Under the pieces are notes generated by a model that saw only the letters and a program-made list of their open reading frames with translations, was not told the DNA's origin and did not search any database. The position numbers and the translations under genes were made by a program. DNA of 64,000 bases, taken from contig NC_018391.1 of NCBI RefSeq assembly GCF_000208865.1, forward strand, positions 2,177,014 to 2,241,013, written 5' to 3'. This DNA is from Neospora caninum Liverpool (lineage: Eukaryota > Apicomplexa > Conoidasida > Eucoccidiorida > Sarcocystidae). Below are positions 1 through 11,600 of this stretch, piece after piece. Positions within the stretch are counted from its first letter, which is position 1. Every line of letters begins with the position of its first letter.

Positions 1-3000
1 GTCTCCTTCACCTTCTCCAGACTCATCCGCTCGTCCTTCGGTAGCCAGTTGAAGCACCTGGCAAGTCGCTTCACGTTGGTGTCGACAAATAGGCCGCCGC
101 CATTTCTGAGAAGCTGGTGAATTTGAGTCTCGTCGATTTCCAGCGACACTGTCTCTGCGGTCTGTCGAGTCTGAGTCTGTGGCTTCTGCGCAAGGTCCGA
201 GTCTTCGCAGAGGTCGTGCGTCTCCGCTCCGTTGCCCCTCCGGGTAGCGAGTGCTTCCGCCGAGTCAGATGCCTCATTTTGACGCAGGTCTGCGCCATGC
301 ATCTGCGTCTGCTCCTGCAGTTCCTCTCGCGACTCCACCGCCGAGGCAGAGAGCGAGAGCGACGAAGAAGCGGAGACAGGAGGGAGGGAGGACGGAGGGG
401 AGACAGGAGACGAGGGAGACAGCGCAGGCGAGGCGCTGGAGCAGGGCGCAGAACTCTGCTCGTCGTGTGTGCGTTCTCCGGCAGAGAAGGCAGGCGCGAG
501 GAACATCGGAGAGGCGTCATCGTCCACGCCAGGGAGAAGCTTGGTCGTCTTCTTCAGACGCAAAAAGCGCGAGGGCAGAGTGAGACGCGAGGGGCCTTCG
601 TTTCGCCCGTAATGCAGCGAGAGAAGGAGATTCGCGACCTGAGGGACGAAGCGAGGAGAGGCGAAAGAGCCAGCAAGGCGATCCAGGAAACCTTTGGGGC
701 GCTAACCCCCCCCCCCCCCCCAGAGGCAGAGCAGAAAAGAAAAAACAAGAGACCGAGCTCGCGAGAACTCAACGGCTTATAGGGACGGGCGGCGCCGCCA
801 GAGATGACAAGGAACCTATCGAGAGTGCGATACCGCGCGTTTGCCGTTCGACCATTCCGGTCAAAACCCGCAAAGTGGGGCATGACAGCGATGCGCAGAG
901 ACAGGGTGTAGGGCGTAGAGAAGGCCTCCTGGAGAGATCTCCACGAGACGCAGCAGCCAGCGGAGGCGACGCCATACTCAGAAGCGACGGCGAACTGCGG
1001 TGTACGTCCACGACACCCCGGAAGGAAAAGCACGGAAACAAGAAAGCGCAGTGGGAGGTGACGCGAAAGGAGACAAAACAGAAACAACGAATGAGACGAG
1101 AACACCAAGACACGACCGCGTCCTCAGATGAAAAGAGGATGAGGGGCAATCGAGAGGCGTACCGTCGGACCAACGCCAGGAAGCTTGACGAGGTCTTCAA
1201 ATGTGGAGGGGACACGCCCGCGAAAGGATCCGTGGAGCATGCGTGTGAGGCGAACGATGCGGTTCGCTTTCGAGTCTTTGAAATTCACACTCGCAATGCT
1301 CTCTTGGATCTCGGACTCAGACATGTGCTGTGGAAAAAGGACAAACGAGCCCCACAGAGGTTTTTCAGGCGTGCCGCAGAGCTGTCTCGACACCCCAGTG
1401 CCCCATCTCCCCAGACCGGAGGCAGCAGGGCGGAGATCGCCGTTCTGCGGCTTCCGTTTTTCGTGTTTCCAGATAGGTGTTCTCTAAGCGGAAAAAGACA
1501 GCCATTCGACCCGACACCCGAAGCGAAATGTGCACGAGACAAAGATGCCGACGTCTGAGGAGCTTGTGCTTGTTTTTGCTGTGCCGTTTTCGTTTCGTCG
1601 TTTTCTCCACGTTGCCGAGCCTCCGCCTCCCCTTACAGGTTTCTCCTCTTCTTGGCTCTTCTTCTCACTTACCCTAACTACATCACAGGTCGGGCCCTCG
1701 TCTTCGAACCTTCGCCACAGCGGATCGTCTTCTTCTCGCGTCCTTCCTTCTTCTTCGCTACCGACCGCAGACGAACTCGCCGCGTCGGCAGAGAGCGCCG
1801 AAGCGGAAGGCGAAACCAAAGAAGCCGGAGAACTACCAGACGCTGAGGGGGAATCGGTAGAAGCAGCGGGAGACGGCGAGGATGTTCTTTTGGCCAGCTG
1901 AACTGCTCGACGAGTGGCTGCATGCATGAAGCAGTTCATCGCTCGGAGGGCGACGGGGTCGCGGCACCGAATGCTCAAGATGGCGGCGATCAAGGCCAGG
2001 AATTTGGGCTCTTTGAAGCGCTGGAGACACACGCAGACGGCGACGGCGCACCGAGCAAGAAGATCCAGAGGGCGAAACGGCGGACCCAAAGGCGGGGCGG
2101 GGAACGGAAACGCGCATGCACACAGAACAGTCCCATCGCCACATCCGCAAGACCGACCAGACTCGTTCCTGTGTGAGGATCTCCTTCACTGTGAGAAATC
2201 CAAAGAGGTGCTGACTAAACGACGCCCGCCTTGTGGCTCTTCCCCGTCGTCCACGGGGCGTTCCGGGGCCGCGTGCGGCGGACATGGTAACTGCTTTGCA
2301 ATCTATGTTGGGGGTTATCTCGTTTCCGCGAGACCTGCCGCGACCGCCGATCTCCGAGGACCGCATTCACGAACTCCCCTGATACGATCCAAAGCGCAAA
2401 GGGAACTAAATGGATGCGAGGCCGTGTCAGCCAAGGTGACTGCGAAGTGGTCCGATGACTCGCGCGCTGTCCCTACACCTGCTCTCGGAGCCTGTTTCTC
2501 GCCAACATTTAGGAATCTGCAGGGGTATTGACCTGCGTCGCATTTCACCTATACCCTTTTTCGACTCTAGCGTTCGCACGTGGAAAAACCAGAGATGCAT
2601 TTATCTTGGCAGGACGACGGGTCTTCTTCTGTGGCACGTGCCGCAGAGAAGACGAGGGCTGGGGCCTTTTTCGTCCCGTATACGAGGCTCACGTTAACTC
2701 GAACGAGAAACTGGTAGAAATCGTCGGGAGTCGTAGCTCGGCTGTAGCGTTGCCTGAGCAGGATCAGTCCGCCGAGAATGCGCCGCCAGCCATACGGCGC
2801 CGCTTCTTCGTTGGGCGACTGAAGTGTCTCTGCCGCAGATACGAAGAGAGGCGCGTTCTCGAGGGACGTTGTCCATTCGGAAAGAGAGAAAGATTCCGAC
2901 GTCAAGTCTGCGGTTTCGGCGCCGCCGGCGCCCGCCGGCCTCGGCTGCTTGCGTCTCCGCTTTTCTTCGCGGTTGCTACCCCGCACAGAGTCTTTCCCAC

Positions 3001-3973
3001 TCGGAGCCTGTCCCTCAGGAGACGAGCAAGGAGAGAAAGAAGCGAGAGAAGAGTCGGAAGAACTGGACGCAAGCACGGAACTGGAAACAGAAGACGAAGG
3101 CAAGGAAGACGCAAACGTAGAGTCGGGAAGTGACGGAGACAACGGAGGCGGAGAGACGGGCGATGGAGACGCAGCGGTCTCGGAGGCATGCTGTGAAGCG
3201 GAACCGGCAAGGCGTTTCTCCGTTTGCTTCCCGCGAGGCCGAGAGAGGCCTTGCCGCAGAAAACGGTGCCCTGGAGACACCAGGCCTGCAGGGGCTTGGC
3301 CTGGACCCGGCGAAGAGCAGAGAGGCGGCGCCGGAGACCCCGGCCGATCGGAGACAGATGGGGAGCGCCTGAGAGAAGACAGAGCCCAAGAAGCCTTCGA
3401 ATAATCATGCGACAGCAAGGAACGCGAGGAAGGCGAACACCGGGGGGAAAGCGACGGCGACGAACAGCAAGATATGACTTCCGTGAGGTTCGGAGGCGGA
3501 CGCGGCGGCCCGAGGGGAGACGCACGACGAGGCCGAAGAGAAAACCGTTTTTTTCGGGATTTCTCCTCTTCCTCGTCATCGCCGTCTGAGGAGCGAGGCC
3601 GCCGCTCGTTCTCTCCTGCTAAGGGGTTCTCGTCCCCGTCGTTCACTTCTCGCCGGTGCGGCGAAGGTTCTGGACTCTTTTGGCGAGGAGCAGTCCAGCG
3701 CTTCGAAGAGCGCGGAGAGGACGCAGAGACACTGTACAAAGCGCACGCCCGCACGGTCCGGTCTGCCGGTCCAAGCCCAGGTGTACGTACACCGGAGGCG
3801 GCAGCCGGTGGGGGTCCATGGGGAGTGACGGGAGAAGAAGGGAGAGGAGATGCCGACACGGGAGGCGAGGCTGCAAAGGACGGAGCGGGCGACGAGGAAC
3901 GATCGGGAGACGGAACACCTCGAAGTGCCTGGAAGGCGAAGAAAGCGAAAGGATTGTCTCCCTCACTCGCCAT
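1..3973 (-). CDS. NTH: Endonuclease III (NTH) family DNA glycosylase, 3' part off the left edge
   Basis: Base-excision-repair glycosylase for oxidised pyrimidines, expected in nucleus and/or apicoplast or mitochondrion. Exons on the minus strand: 3973-2693, 2020-1673, 1327-1163, 638-1 (continuing outside); all visible junctions are phase 0 with GT/AG (gtgagc, gtaagt, gtacgc donors). The ATG at 3973 (context cccagATGGCG) is the first that is not in an AT- or Ser/Leu-rich leader. Residues 1-427 are mainly a low-complexity Ser/Pro/Arg extension. The domain follows: EPKFLALIAAILSIRCRD (helical start), then DSKANRIVRLTRMLHG and the helix-hairpin-helix LPGVGPT (end of exon 3), then VANLLLSLHYGRNEG (exon 4), then GLFVDTNVKRLA with the catalytic Asp near residue 784. 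Odd points: the catalytic Lys position after the hairpin is Thr, and about 165 low-complexity residues split the hairpin from the Asp. The Fe-S cysteines would lie beyond the window, so I cannot check them. Family assignment is firm; activity is not. Confidence 0.85.
706..721. repeat. 16-nt poly-C tract in NTH intron 3
   Basis: A run of sixteen C residues (G on the transcribed minus strand) inside the third NTH intron (1162-639), about 70 bases upstream of the exon 4 acceptor. It is a mononucleotide tract prone to length variation and could affect local splicing or sequencing. Confidence 0.9.
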
Positions 3974-5652
3974 CTGGGGAGTCGGAGGCACGAAAAGGGC
4001 GAGGTGGAGAGGGACGAGAAGGCCATAAAAACTGGAGCTGGAGAGCGCAACAGACAACAGGCAGGGAGGACAGAACAGGGAGACAAAAGGGAGGAGGAAA
4101 GAAAAGAGAAGGAGACGTGAGAGAGACGAAAACGACGACGATCGCAAACCTCCTAGGGGTGGAACACCTTCGTTCGCTTCCGACTCTCCTGCTTGTTCGG
4201 CGAATCCTCTTGCGCTTGATGAGCTGTGCGTTCCCGCCCTGCTCTTTTCTTCGCGATTTTGCTCCCTTGTCTTCTCTTCAAGCAGACAAAAAGAGGGACA
4301 GAGCGCGAGAGACAGGGGGAGAGAGACAGGGGAGACGGGGTAGACGGTGGGGAAGATCGAGGAAGAAGTGAAAAACAACTGCGCTGCTGCCTGCAGCTCC
4401 AGAAGACACGCCGCCTGTCGCAAAATCTCTCGCCTAGACCGCTGCGTCGTGTCTCTTGAAGGGGGTGTCTCCTCAGCGAGAACAAAAGGAGACAGACACA
4501 TATCACACCAGGAAGAAGGCAAATGAGATAGACAAGGAGAGAAGAAACAAAACAGTTTCTAGCCACTCAAAGGAAAGGGTTTCAATGTCTCGTCGCTTCT
4601 TCCGTCCACGGCACCTCCTTTGTCACGCGTTCAATTTCCACCAGAGAGGGCGGCGCGCATGCAAGGCAACAGACCAGCGAGAGACGGGACGAATGAGAAA
4701 GCACAGAGCTCCGCACTAGAACTTGACAAAACACTGAAATCCAGCCGCATGGATGTCATTGAAAAAGAGCCATACGTCGGCCTGGTTCGTTGACAAATTT
4801 CCTCCTTCTCCATCTTGAGCGTTTTCGCCTTCTCGCCGTCCCGATGCTGCGAGAGAACGGAAAACGGAGAGACGGCACAGGCCGCCCTGTCAGGCCTTGA
4901 GACAGTCACCCACCATCTCCTTCCTCTGCTCCCAGGGGTTATGTCTTGATCTTTTTTCTCTTGTTTCTCTGCTTCTCGTGCGTGTTTGTGCCTCTTGGAA
5001 CTCTACGCTTCCTTTTTTAAAGTTCCGATGTTTTACAGAGACAGGCGCGGCAACACCGAGCGAACACAAAGAACAGGGGAACGAGACAAGATGTGGCGAT
5101 AGCAGAGTGACGCTGCTGAGCGCGTCGAGGAAACGCACCGCCCTTCTCCCTTTGTTTCTCACTTCCCCTTTCTTGCTGTCTCCCTCTCCCTTGGTGGATC
5201 TCAGGCTACTCAGCCGTCCCTTCTCTCTCCAATGTCTCGTTCCGCATGCTTGACGTCTCCGTTCCACGCTTGTCTCCGTTCCACGCTTGTCTCCGTTCCA
5301 CGCTTGTCTCCGTTCCACGCTTGTCTCCGTTCTGCCGCCTGTTGTCACCTCTCTTCGCCTCCGCCGGCAAGAAAGTTCTCCTGGCTCCGGGGCAAGTCGT
5401 TTTTCTCGATGTGCTCCTCATCTCTCCTACTTTCAGCGGTCCGGCCGTTCACGCTTTTCCTGTGAGACTCTTTCGGCATCGAAGTCTTCTCTGCCGTAAC
5501 GCCGCGCGCGCGCTCTCTCTCGCTCCTGCCCGTGTGTCGCACAGTCCATCCTTTGATCGCTCTCCTCGCCGCCAAGAGAAGAGAGAACTCGACGCCCCTT
5601 CTCGCGCTCCCCTTCCGCCTCACTCCTGCCGATTCTCCTTCAGCGTCGGCCC
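3974..5652. promoter_or_regulatory. Divergent promoter / 5' UTR region between NTH and the coiled-coil gene
   Basis: Non-coding interval of about 1.7 kb separating the minus-strand NTH start (3973) from the plus-strand gene start (5653). It must hold the 5' UTRs and promoters of both. It contains purine-rich stretches, a GCATGC core near 5244-5249 and another near 4657-4662 (a motif common in apicomplexan promoters), and the 17-bp tandem repeat described separately. No TATA box is evident, which is normal for coccidian promoters. The role is inferred from position only. Confidence 0.5.
5256..5323. repeat. 17-bp tandem repeat, 4 perfect copies
   Basis: Unit tctccgttccacgcttg is repeated head to tail at 5256-5272, 5273-5289, 5290-5306 and 5307-5323, with a diverged copy just before (near 5235-5252) and a partial one after 5324. 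It lies about 330 bases upstream of the ATG at 5653, in the divergent intergenic region. The perfect identity between copies suggests recent expansion. Confidence 0.95.
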
Positions 5653-8600
5653 ATGGAGCCCTCCGACGGTTCTGTTGTGTTTGTAGATGATGCGGACGAC
5701 GAAGAGGAAGTGTCGCCGCCTCCCTCTTCTTCCTCTTCTTCCTCTTTTTCTTCTACTCCTTTGAGGTCATCGAAAGTGTCTTCGGTTGAGGCCTCGGCGT
5801 GCAGTCCTCTGCCGTGTGACGTGAATCGCCTAAAAGCACGGATCCAGCTGCAACGCGCAAAAATTGAGTTTCAAGAACAACGGATTTCCCAACTCCAGCG
5901 CGAGCGCGAAGAGGCGCACTGCCGCCTTGCCAATCAGCAACACATCACGGGCGAAGCGGAGATAGCAGAACGCGGGAACCGGCACTTCCACAGAGGACGC
6001 GGTGGAGAGAAGACCGAGGAAGAGCGAGGCGTTGGAGCCTGGGGAAGAACGGGACAGCAGGTGGGCGGAGCAGGCGGAACCCGCGACGGCAACGACCGAG
6101 AAGATGCACTCGTAAGCACAGAAAAAAAGAAACAAGGAGGCAACGAAACTTGGGAAAGAGGAAAGGCGAAACAGCGCGAACGAAAATCTACAGTGGAAGA
6201 TGAGGGGGTGAGAGGTACACTGAGAATCGGAGCGAGGTGGGGCGGGACAGGGACGCGGGAGCGGGAGGGGGGAGGGCGGGGCGGGGTAAGAGGCGGCAAA
6301 CTTTATCGCGAGAGAACAGAGAAGAGGGATGAGAAGACTAGGGCGTCGTCGAAGGGCAGAGGGGAAGAGCGAACGGAGACTGAGAAAGGGAGACACGACC
6401 AGTCGGGAGGGGAGGGGCTGAAGGAAAACCGATGAAGCGACCTCGGCCGACAGGCTGGGCGAATTTAGGAACGAACCGCGAGAAGTGCAAACAGGGGCGG
6501 ACGCAAGAGAGGGTGGACACCCCGAAACCCTGAACACATCCGCTTTGGGTGTGTATGGGCGGAGAGAACCGGGAAGCGAAGAGACGAGCTCGTTCTATCC
6601 GGCTCGTAGGTTGGCCGTTCAGCGAGAGACATGGAGAGGCCTTAGCGTCCGCATGCGCGCACAGAGAATGGATTTGAGGAGGCGAGAGTGTTTTCTGCTT
6701 CTCGTCTCTCACTGCAGGCTTCCGAGAACGACAGGCTTCGCCAGCGCGTCGAGGAGCTGGAGAGACGCCACCGCGAGCATGTAACGCTGCTTTCGCAGCT
6801 GCGAGCCGCTCAAGAAACATCGCGAGCGGCGCCGTCGTGTGTCCCTGCCCCCGCTGGAGAAACGCACGCGCCGACCAGAGGCCAGGGAGGAGAGGAGGGC
6901 GGCTCATGGGCGCTGTCTGGAAACGAGAGACAGGAAGGGGGACTGATCAGGAGAGAGACAGAGGGACAGCAACATGGAGACGCAGACGGAGAGGAAGAAA
7001 GCGAGGGCAGGAGAGGGATGGAAGCCGCACAGCTGATGAAGAAGATCGACGAGCTTCTCCAGTCCGAGGAGGCACTTTGCGGAATGTCTGAATCCGCGAG
7101 GAATAAATTAAGAGAGATTCGCACGCAGGTCTGTCGTAGGCATCGCGAGGCAGCTAGAAGTGGCTGGTTGGCTGCCGCATCTTCTGCCGCTTTAGGTCCG
7201 GAATGTCGCGCCCAGTCCGACGGAGCAGGAGTGGGAGACGAACGGGAGGAAGGCAGGGAACGGCAAGGAGCAGAACGGCCAAAGAGTCGCAGTTCTTGCC
7301 CCGAGATACCAGCCTCGTTTTCTAGAGGCACGCGACGGAGTGAAGGCGCGGCGAAAGACACCAGCGAGAAGGTGGCGGCAGAGGAAGACACAGAACGCGT
7401 TCTTCTCCACCTTCTGGAATTGATCATGGTCCAGAGAGGAGCCGGAATGTGGGGGCCTGTCCTGTCGCCTGCCTCGTTCAGGCTGTTGTCGCATTCTCTT
7501 CGGCGACTCGTTAAAGCCAGCGTAGCCGTTTCTCGCTCTGAGCGAGCGCTGCTGTCGGCTGCAGGCCTGCCGTTCTCTTCTCAGGCTTTCGCGTCTCCGC
7601 CGGCACCTGGCGAAGCGGGTGGCTTTCCCATGCATACTGTTTCCGCTCTTCTCAGGGAATCAGGTTCGCAGAACGGCGAGGACGGAGACCCGAACCAATC
7701 CGCACGCGTTCTCCTCTCCCGTCTCGAGCAAGAACAAGACAGCTTCAAAAGCGAATTTGTCTCGGCTTTCCAGGGTTTCTGGCTGCTCGTCTGCGGCGAA
7801 ATGGAGCGCTGCCTCCAGTGTACATACACGCCGGCTCGGCTGTGTGCCTTCTTGGACTTTTTGCACCTGCTTTTCTCGCACTTACCCGCTGCCTTCGTCG
7901 CGCTTTTCCTTCATGGCGAAGGCGAGGGTGACGAAGGAGAGCCCGGCGGCGCAGCAGACGAAGCGCTGCGGATGCGCAACGTTCCAGAGGCTGCCTTTGC
8001 GCCCGCTGAGCGTTCTCGGTATTCCACGGGAGGTGACGTCCTCCGAGACATCCTTCGCAGCGTGCATGCAGCCTTAAAGCAGCTAGATCCTGCTCTCCCC
8101 GACTGCGTCGAAGACGCGTATGTCGCCGGTCGAAGCTCGGGACTGGAGGCTGGGGGGGGTAGGAATTTATTTCGGCTCGCTGCAGGAGCGAAGAACGCAT
8201 GCACTGCAACAGGCCTTTCGAGCCGCGACGCAGAGCCCCCAGAGAGCCACCCAGCTTCTCAGGCACTCCCCACGCGCGCCGCTGCCTCCGCGGGCGCTGT
8301 AGCGTGCCTGGAGCGAGCAGGAAACGCCGATGCGTCGACGGAGAGGGAGAGAGGAGAACGCGAGCATCCCTGGTCGCCCTCAGCCTTTTCGACACACGAA
8401 CGCGACAGCCACTGCAGGATAGGCGCGAATTGGGGGAGGCCGAAGGCGAGACCTCCGCCCCCCGGGAAGGCGCGAGACGAGCAACACGCGCCACCGGGAC
8501 CGTTGCGCCTGCCTGGAGACGAACAGATGCCTCGGTAAGCGACAGGGAGAGGGGACAGAAAGAGACAGGCGACACAGAGCGACCAGCTAGAGGAAACGAC

Positions 8601-11600
8601 TACTCAGATGCTAGGGTGATGAGAGACATCGAGAGAAACGGGAGACACAGAGAGGGACAGGAGTGACGGCGGGAGAGGGAAGGATCCTGAGGCACCAGGA
8701 TTGACCGGCATGCGGCAGGTTCGTGTTGTCTTTGCACCGAGTGTGCGTGAAGGACAACTTGATGTTGCTCTGTGACATGATAAACGAGGGTACAAGACAG
8801 CAAGGTGACTCTCGCAGTTCCTTTTTTCCTCGGGTACCTTGTCCGCGATTCTCTCGAAAAGAGTCGTGGTCTTCACGGTGCCTGCGAATCCGAAATCCGT
8901 GCCGGAGAAGCAAACGAACCTGCGTATATAACTCTCTGGTGTAGATATAAATGCATCTAAAGCTGACGAGAGGCAGAACACGCTGAAACGTATGAATACC
9001 TGGATCCAGGCGTGCAAACCGTTTGTTTTGCACGTGCTGTGCTTCGTTTCTCAGGTATCCGTTGCCGTTTTTCTACCGGCTCGTATCCTCCCCAGTCCGC
9101 GCCTTTTCCTCCTCTTCTCCAGTTGCTCGTGGAGCTTCTGTTTCGCTGTCTCCGCCTGTCGCGGTGCCGCCTCTTTGGGCGTTCTCCTTTCTTCTAAATC
9201 GGTTGTTACGCCTTCTTCAGACCTTGGCAGCCGCTCTCCGTCTTCATCAGCAGCGCCTCCTTCACTTGCGCCGGTCGCCCCTCCCGCCGGGATGCGCGCC
9301 CTCGTCTCTCGCCTTTTCTGCGTCGCCAGCGTCTTCGAAAGTTGCGACTCGGCCAGACACGTCTTCGCCTTTGACCGTCGTTTCTGCGTGCTCGACGCAT
9401 CTCCCATCTTCTGCCTTTCCTTCGTCACGTTCTGGTTTCTCACGTTCGGCCGGTGGCTCGGGGCGTTTGTCGCCCAAAGACGTGGACGACCCTGGAGAAA
9501 CTGCATCTGTCCTGCATGCGTTTCGCCAGTTGTGCCGCGCGAAGGTGGAGGCGGAGGTCCACGCCCAGCTTCGGAAACTGGAAGCGCGATCGTTTTCTTT
9601 TTTTCTTCAAATCGACGCCACCCCGTCCCTCCACGAACTTCTTCAACTGCACGTCTTGACGGACCCGCCCAAGTCGCCACCGCCGCCCGCGCCTTCGCTC
9701 CTGATGAGCCCGCCTGCCGTCCGACACTTCGTGGCAAGCGAAAAGAGGGAAGAGAGGGAAGAGAGAGCAATGAGACTCGCGGGAAAACGCTGGCATCCAA
9801 CTGGTGATTCGGGATGGGGCCGCAGGAACCAGGCAGTGGATAATACCGCCGAGAAGGGCGAGAGGGGGGAGAAGGGGGAGAAGGGGGGACGGGTGCCGAG
9901 TCCAGAGGGCGAGGATGCACGCGAAGAAAGCGACGAAGAGATCACCCAAGGACAGGACGATCTGCTGCTTGAAGCTTGCATTCAGCAGTTCCTCCACCCC
10001 CCTGAGCCTCTCTTCGATTTGCGTCTCTCCGCGCTTCGTTTGGTTCGCGATGCAGTCAGTCTTTGTCGGTACGCGTTCGGGACTCTCGTCGATGAGTTGC
10101 GGAGATGCGAACGCGACCCTTCGCGCATGCAAAGCTTCGCCCCAGCGCGCGGGTTCGTCAGACCGGATGCCCACGGGGGACTGCGAAAAAGTGGACACGA
10201 CGGCAATCGAGGCGACTCGAGTCGAGACGAGCACTTCAGCGATCGCCGTTCCCCAGGCGAGACGCACCAAACAGATCCGGCTGAAGCATCTTCCCTCCCC
10301 ATGTCCCGACCCCGCTCCGTCTCCCTTTCGTCTCCGCCCTGTTCGTCAGCTGTCGCGTCTTCTCTCTCGAGGTCTTCTTCGCTCTCGCGGTCTTCTTCGC
10401 TCTCGCGGTCTTCTTCGCTCTCGTGGTCTTCTTTGGTGCGGCCTTCGCTTGCTTCTTCGGAAGGCGCCTCCGAGATCCGGGACTCGGGGAGGCGGAAGCG
10501 GATTCCCGGAAGAGATCTCCTCCACGCAGTGTCTCTCTTTGTCTCTGCCGAGGCGTTTCACTGGATGCGAAACGAGCGTGAATGGCTCTACGGGGATGCG
10601 GCGCTTCAGGCGGCTTCGCTTTTTCTTCGGCTTCTGCCTTCGCTGGAAAACAGGAATGAGGACCGGGGTGGAAGCTCTGGCCGACCGTTCGCCGCTGGAC
10701 AGCAAATGGCCTGGGACATCCAGGGCGAAGCGCACGAGAAGGCAGGAGAGGAAGACAAAGAAAACGAGGTGGGGGAGCATAGTTTGGCGAATGATGACGA
10801 TCAGGCACCACCGTGTTTCTATAGGAACCCTTTCGTCACACCGACGAATGTTCCTCCTCGCTTTCCTCCTCCGCTTTCTTCTGCTCTCCCCTTTTCTGCT
10901 GAAGCTTCTTTTCTTCTTCCTGGACTGAGAGACGACGTCTCAGAGGTTGCGGCTCTGCGTCTCAGAGAAGCAGCACTGACCCTCTTCGAAGAGCTCCTCG
11001 CGCTTCCACAGAATGAGGAGATCTTTCTCGGGTCCCTTGACGTCTGGACAGGGTGAGGCGGTCTTGGCGCGAACGCTAAAGCCGCGTGGGGCGCGGATCT
11101 TGGTCTCCAGCGTATTCAGAACAATGTGTGTTACTTGGCCATTTATACAAAACCTGTAGGGCCGTGCAGATGTGCAGGCACCCAGGCGCACAAAAATGCA
11201 AATCGACAGTTGACGATCTGTACATGTATCCTGGGGTAGGGAGCGGCTATCCGCCTCTCTGATTCTCTCAGAACCGAAAACAGGTATCTCTCTGGCTTCA
11301 TTCCCAGTTGCATCCTGTTCCAGCCCTGTCATGACGTGTGTCTTTGCTGTTCAGGTCGAGTCCTTATACCCCAACCCTGGTGCAGCGAATTCTGCTTCTT
11401 GCCTGGTCCCTTGTCCTTCCTCTGTCTACTTCGTTCGTCCCGCCGTCTCAGCCGCGCCGCCTCGATTTGCCGGTGCCTCTCTACGATCCCGTTGGGCTCC
11501 AGTATCTCCTGCACGGCCCCCCAGGGTCATCGGCGCTCTCTCCACAACCGACGCCTTCACCCTACGACGAAGTTTCGTTTCAGCTTCTTTTCCAGGCACT

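Noticed and set aside
3974..4522. Longer N-terminus for NTH
   Set aside because: The frame stays open upstream, but the sequence is Leu/Ser/Phe-rich read-through of the purine-rich 5' region; the ATG at 3973 has a better context.
5256..5323. CRISPR-like array
   Set aside because: The 17-bp units are directly adjacent with no spacers and the genome is eukaryotic; it is a simple tandem repeat.
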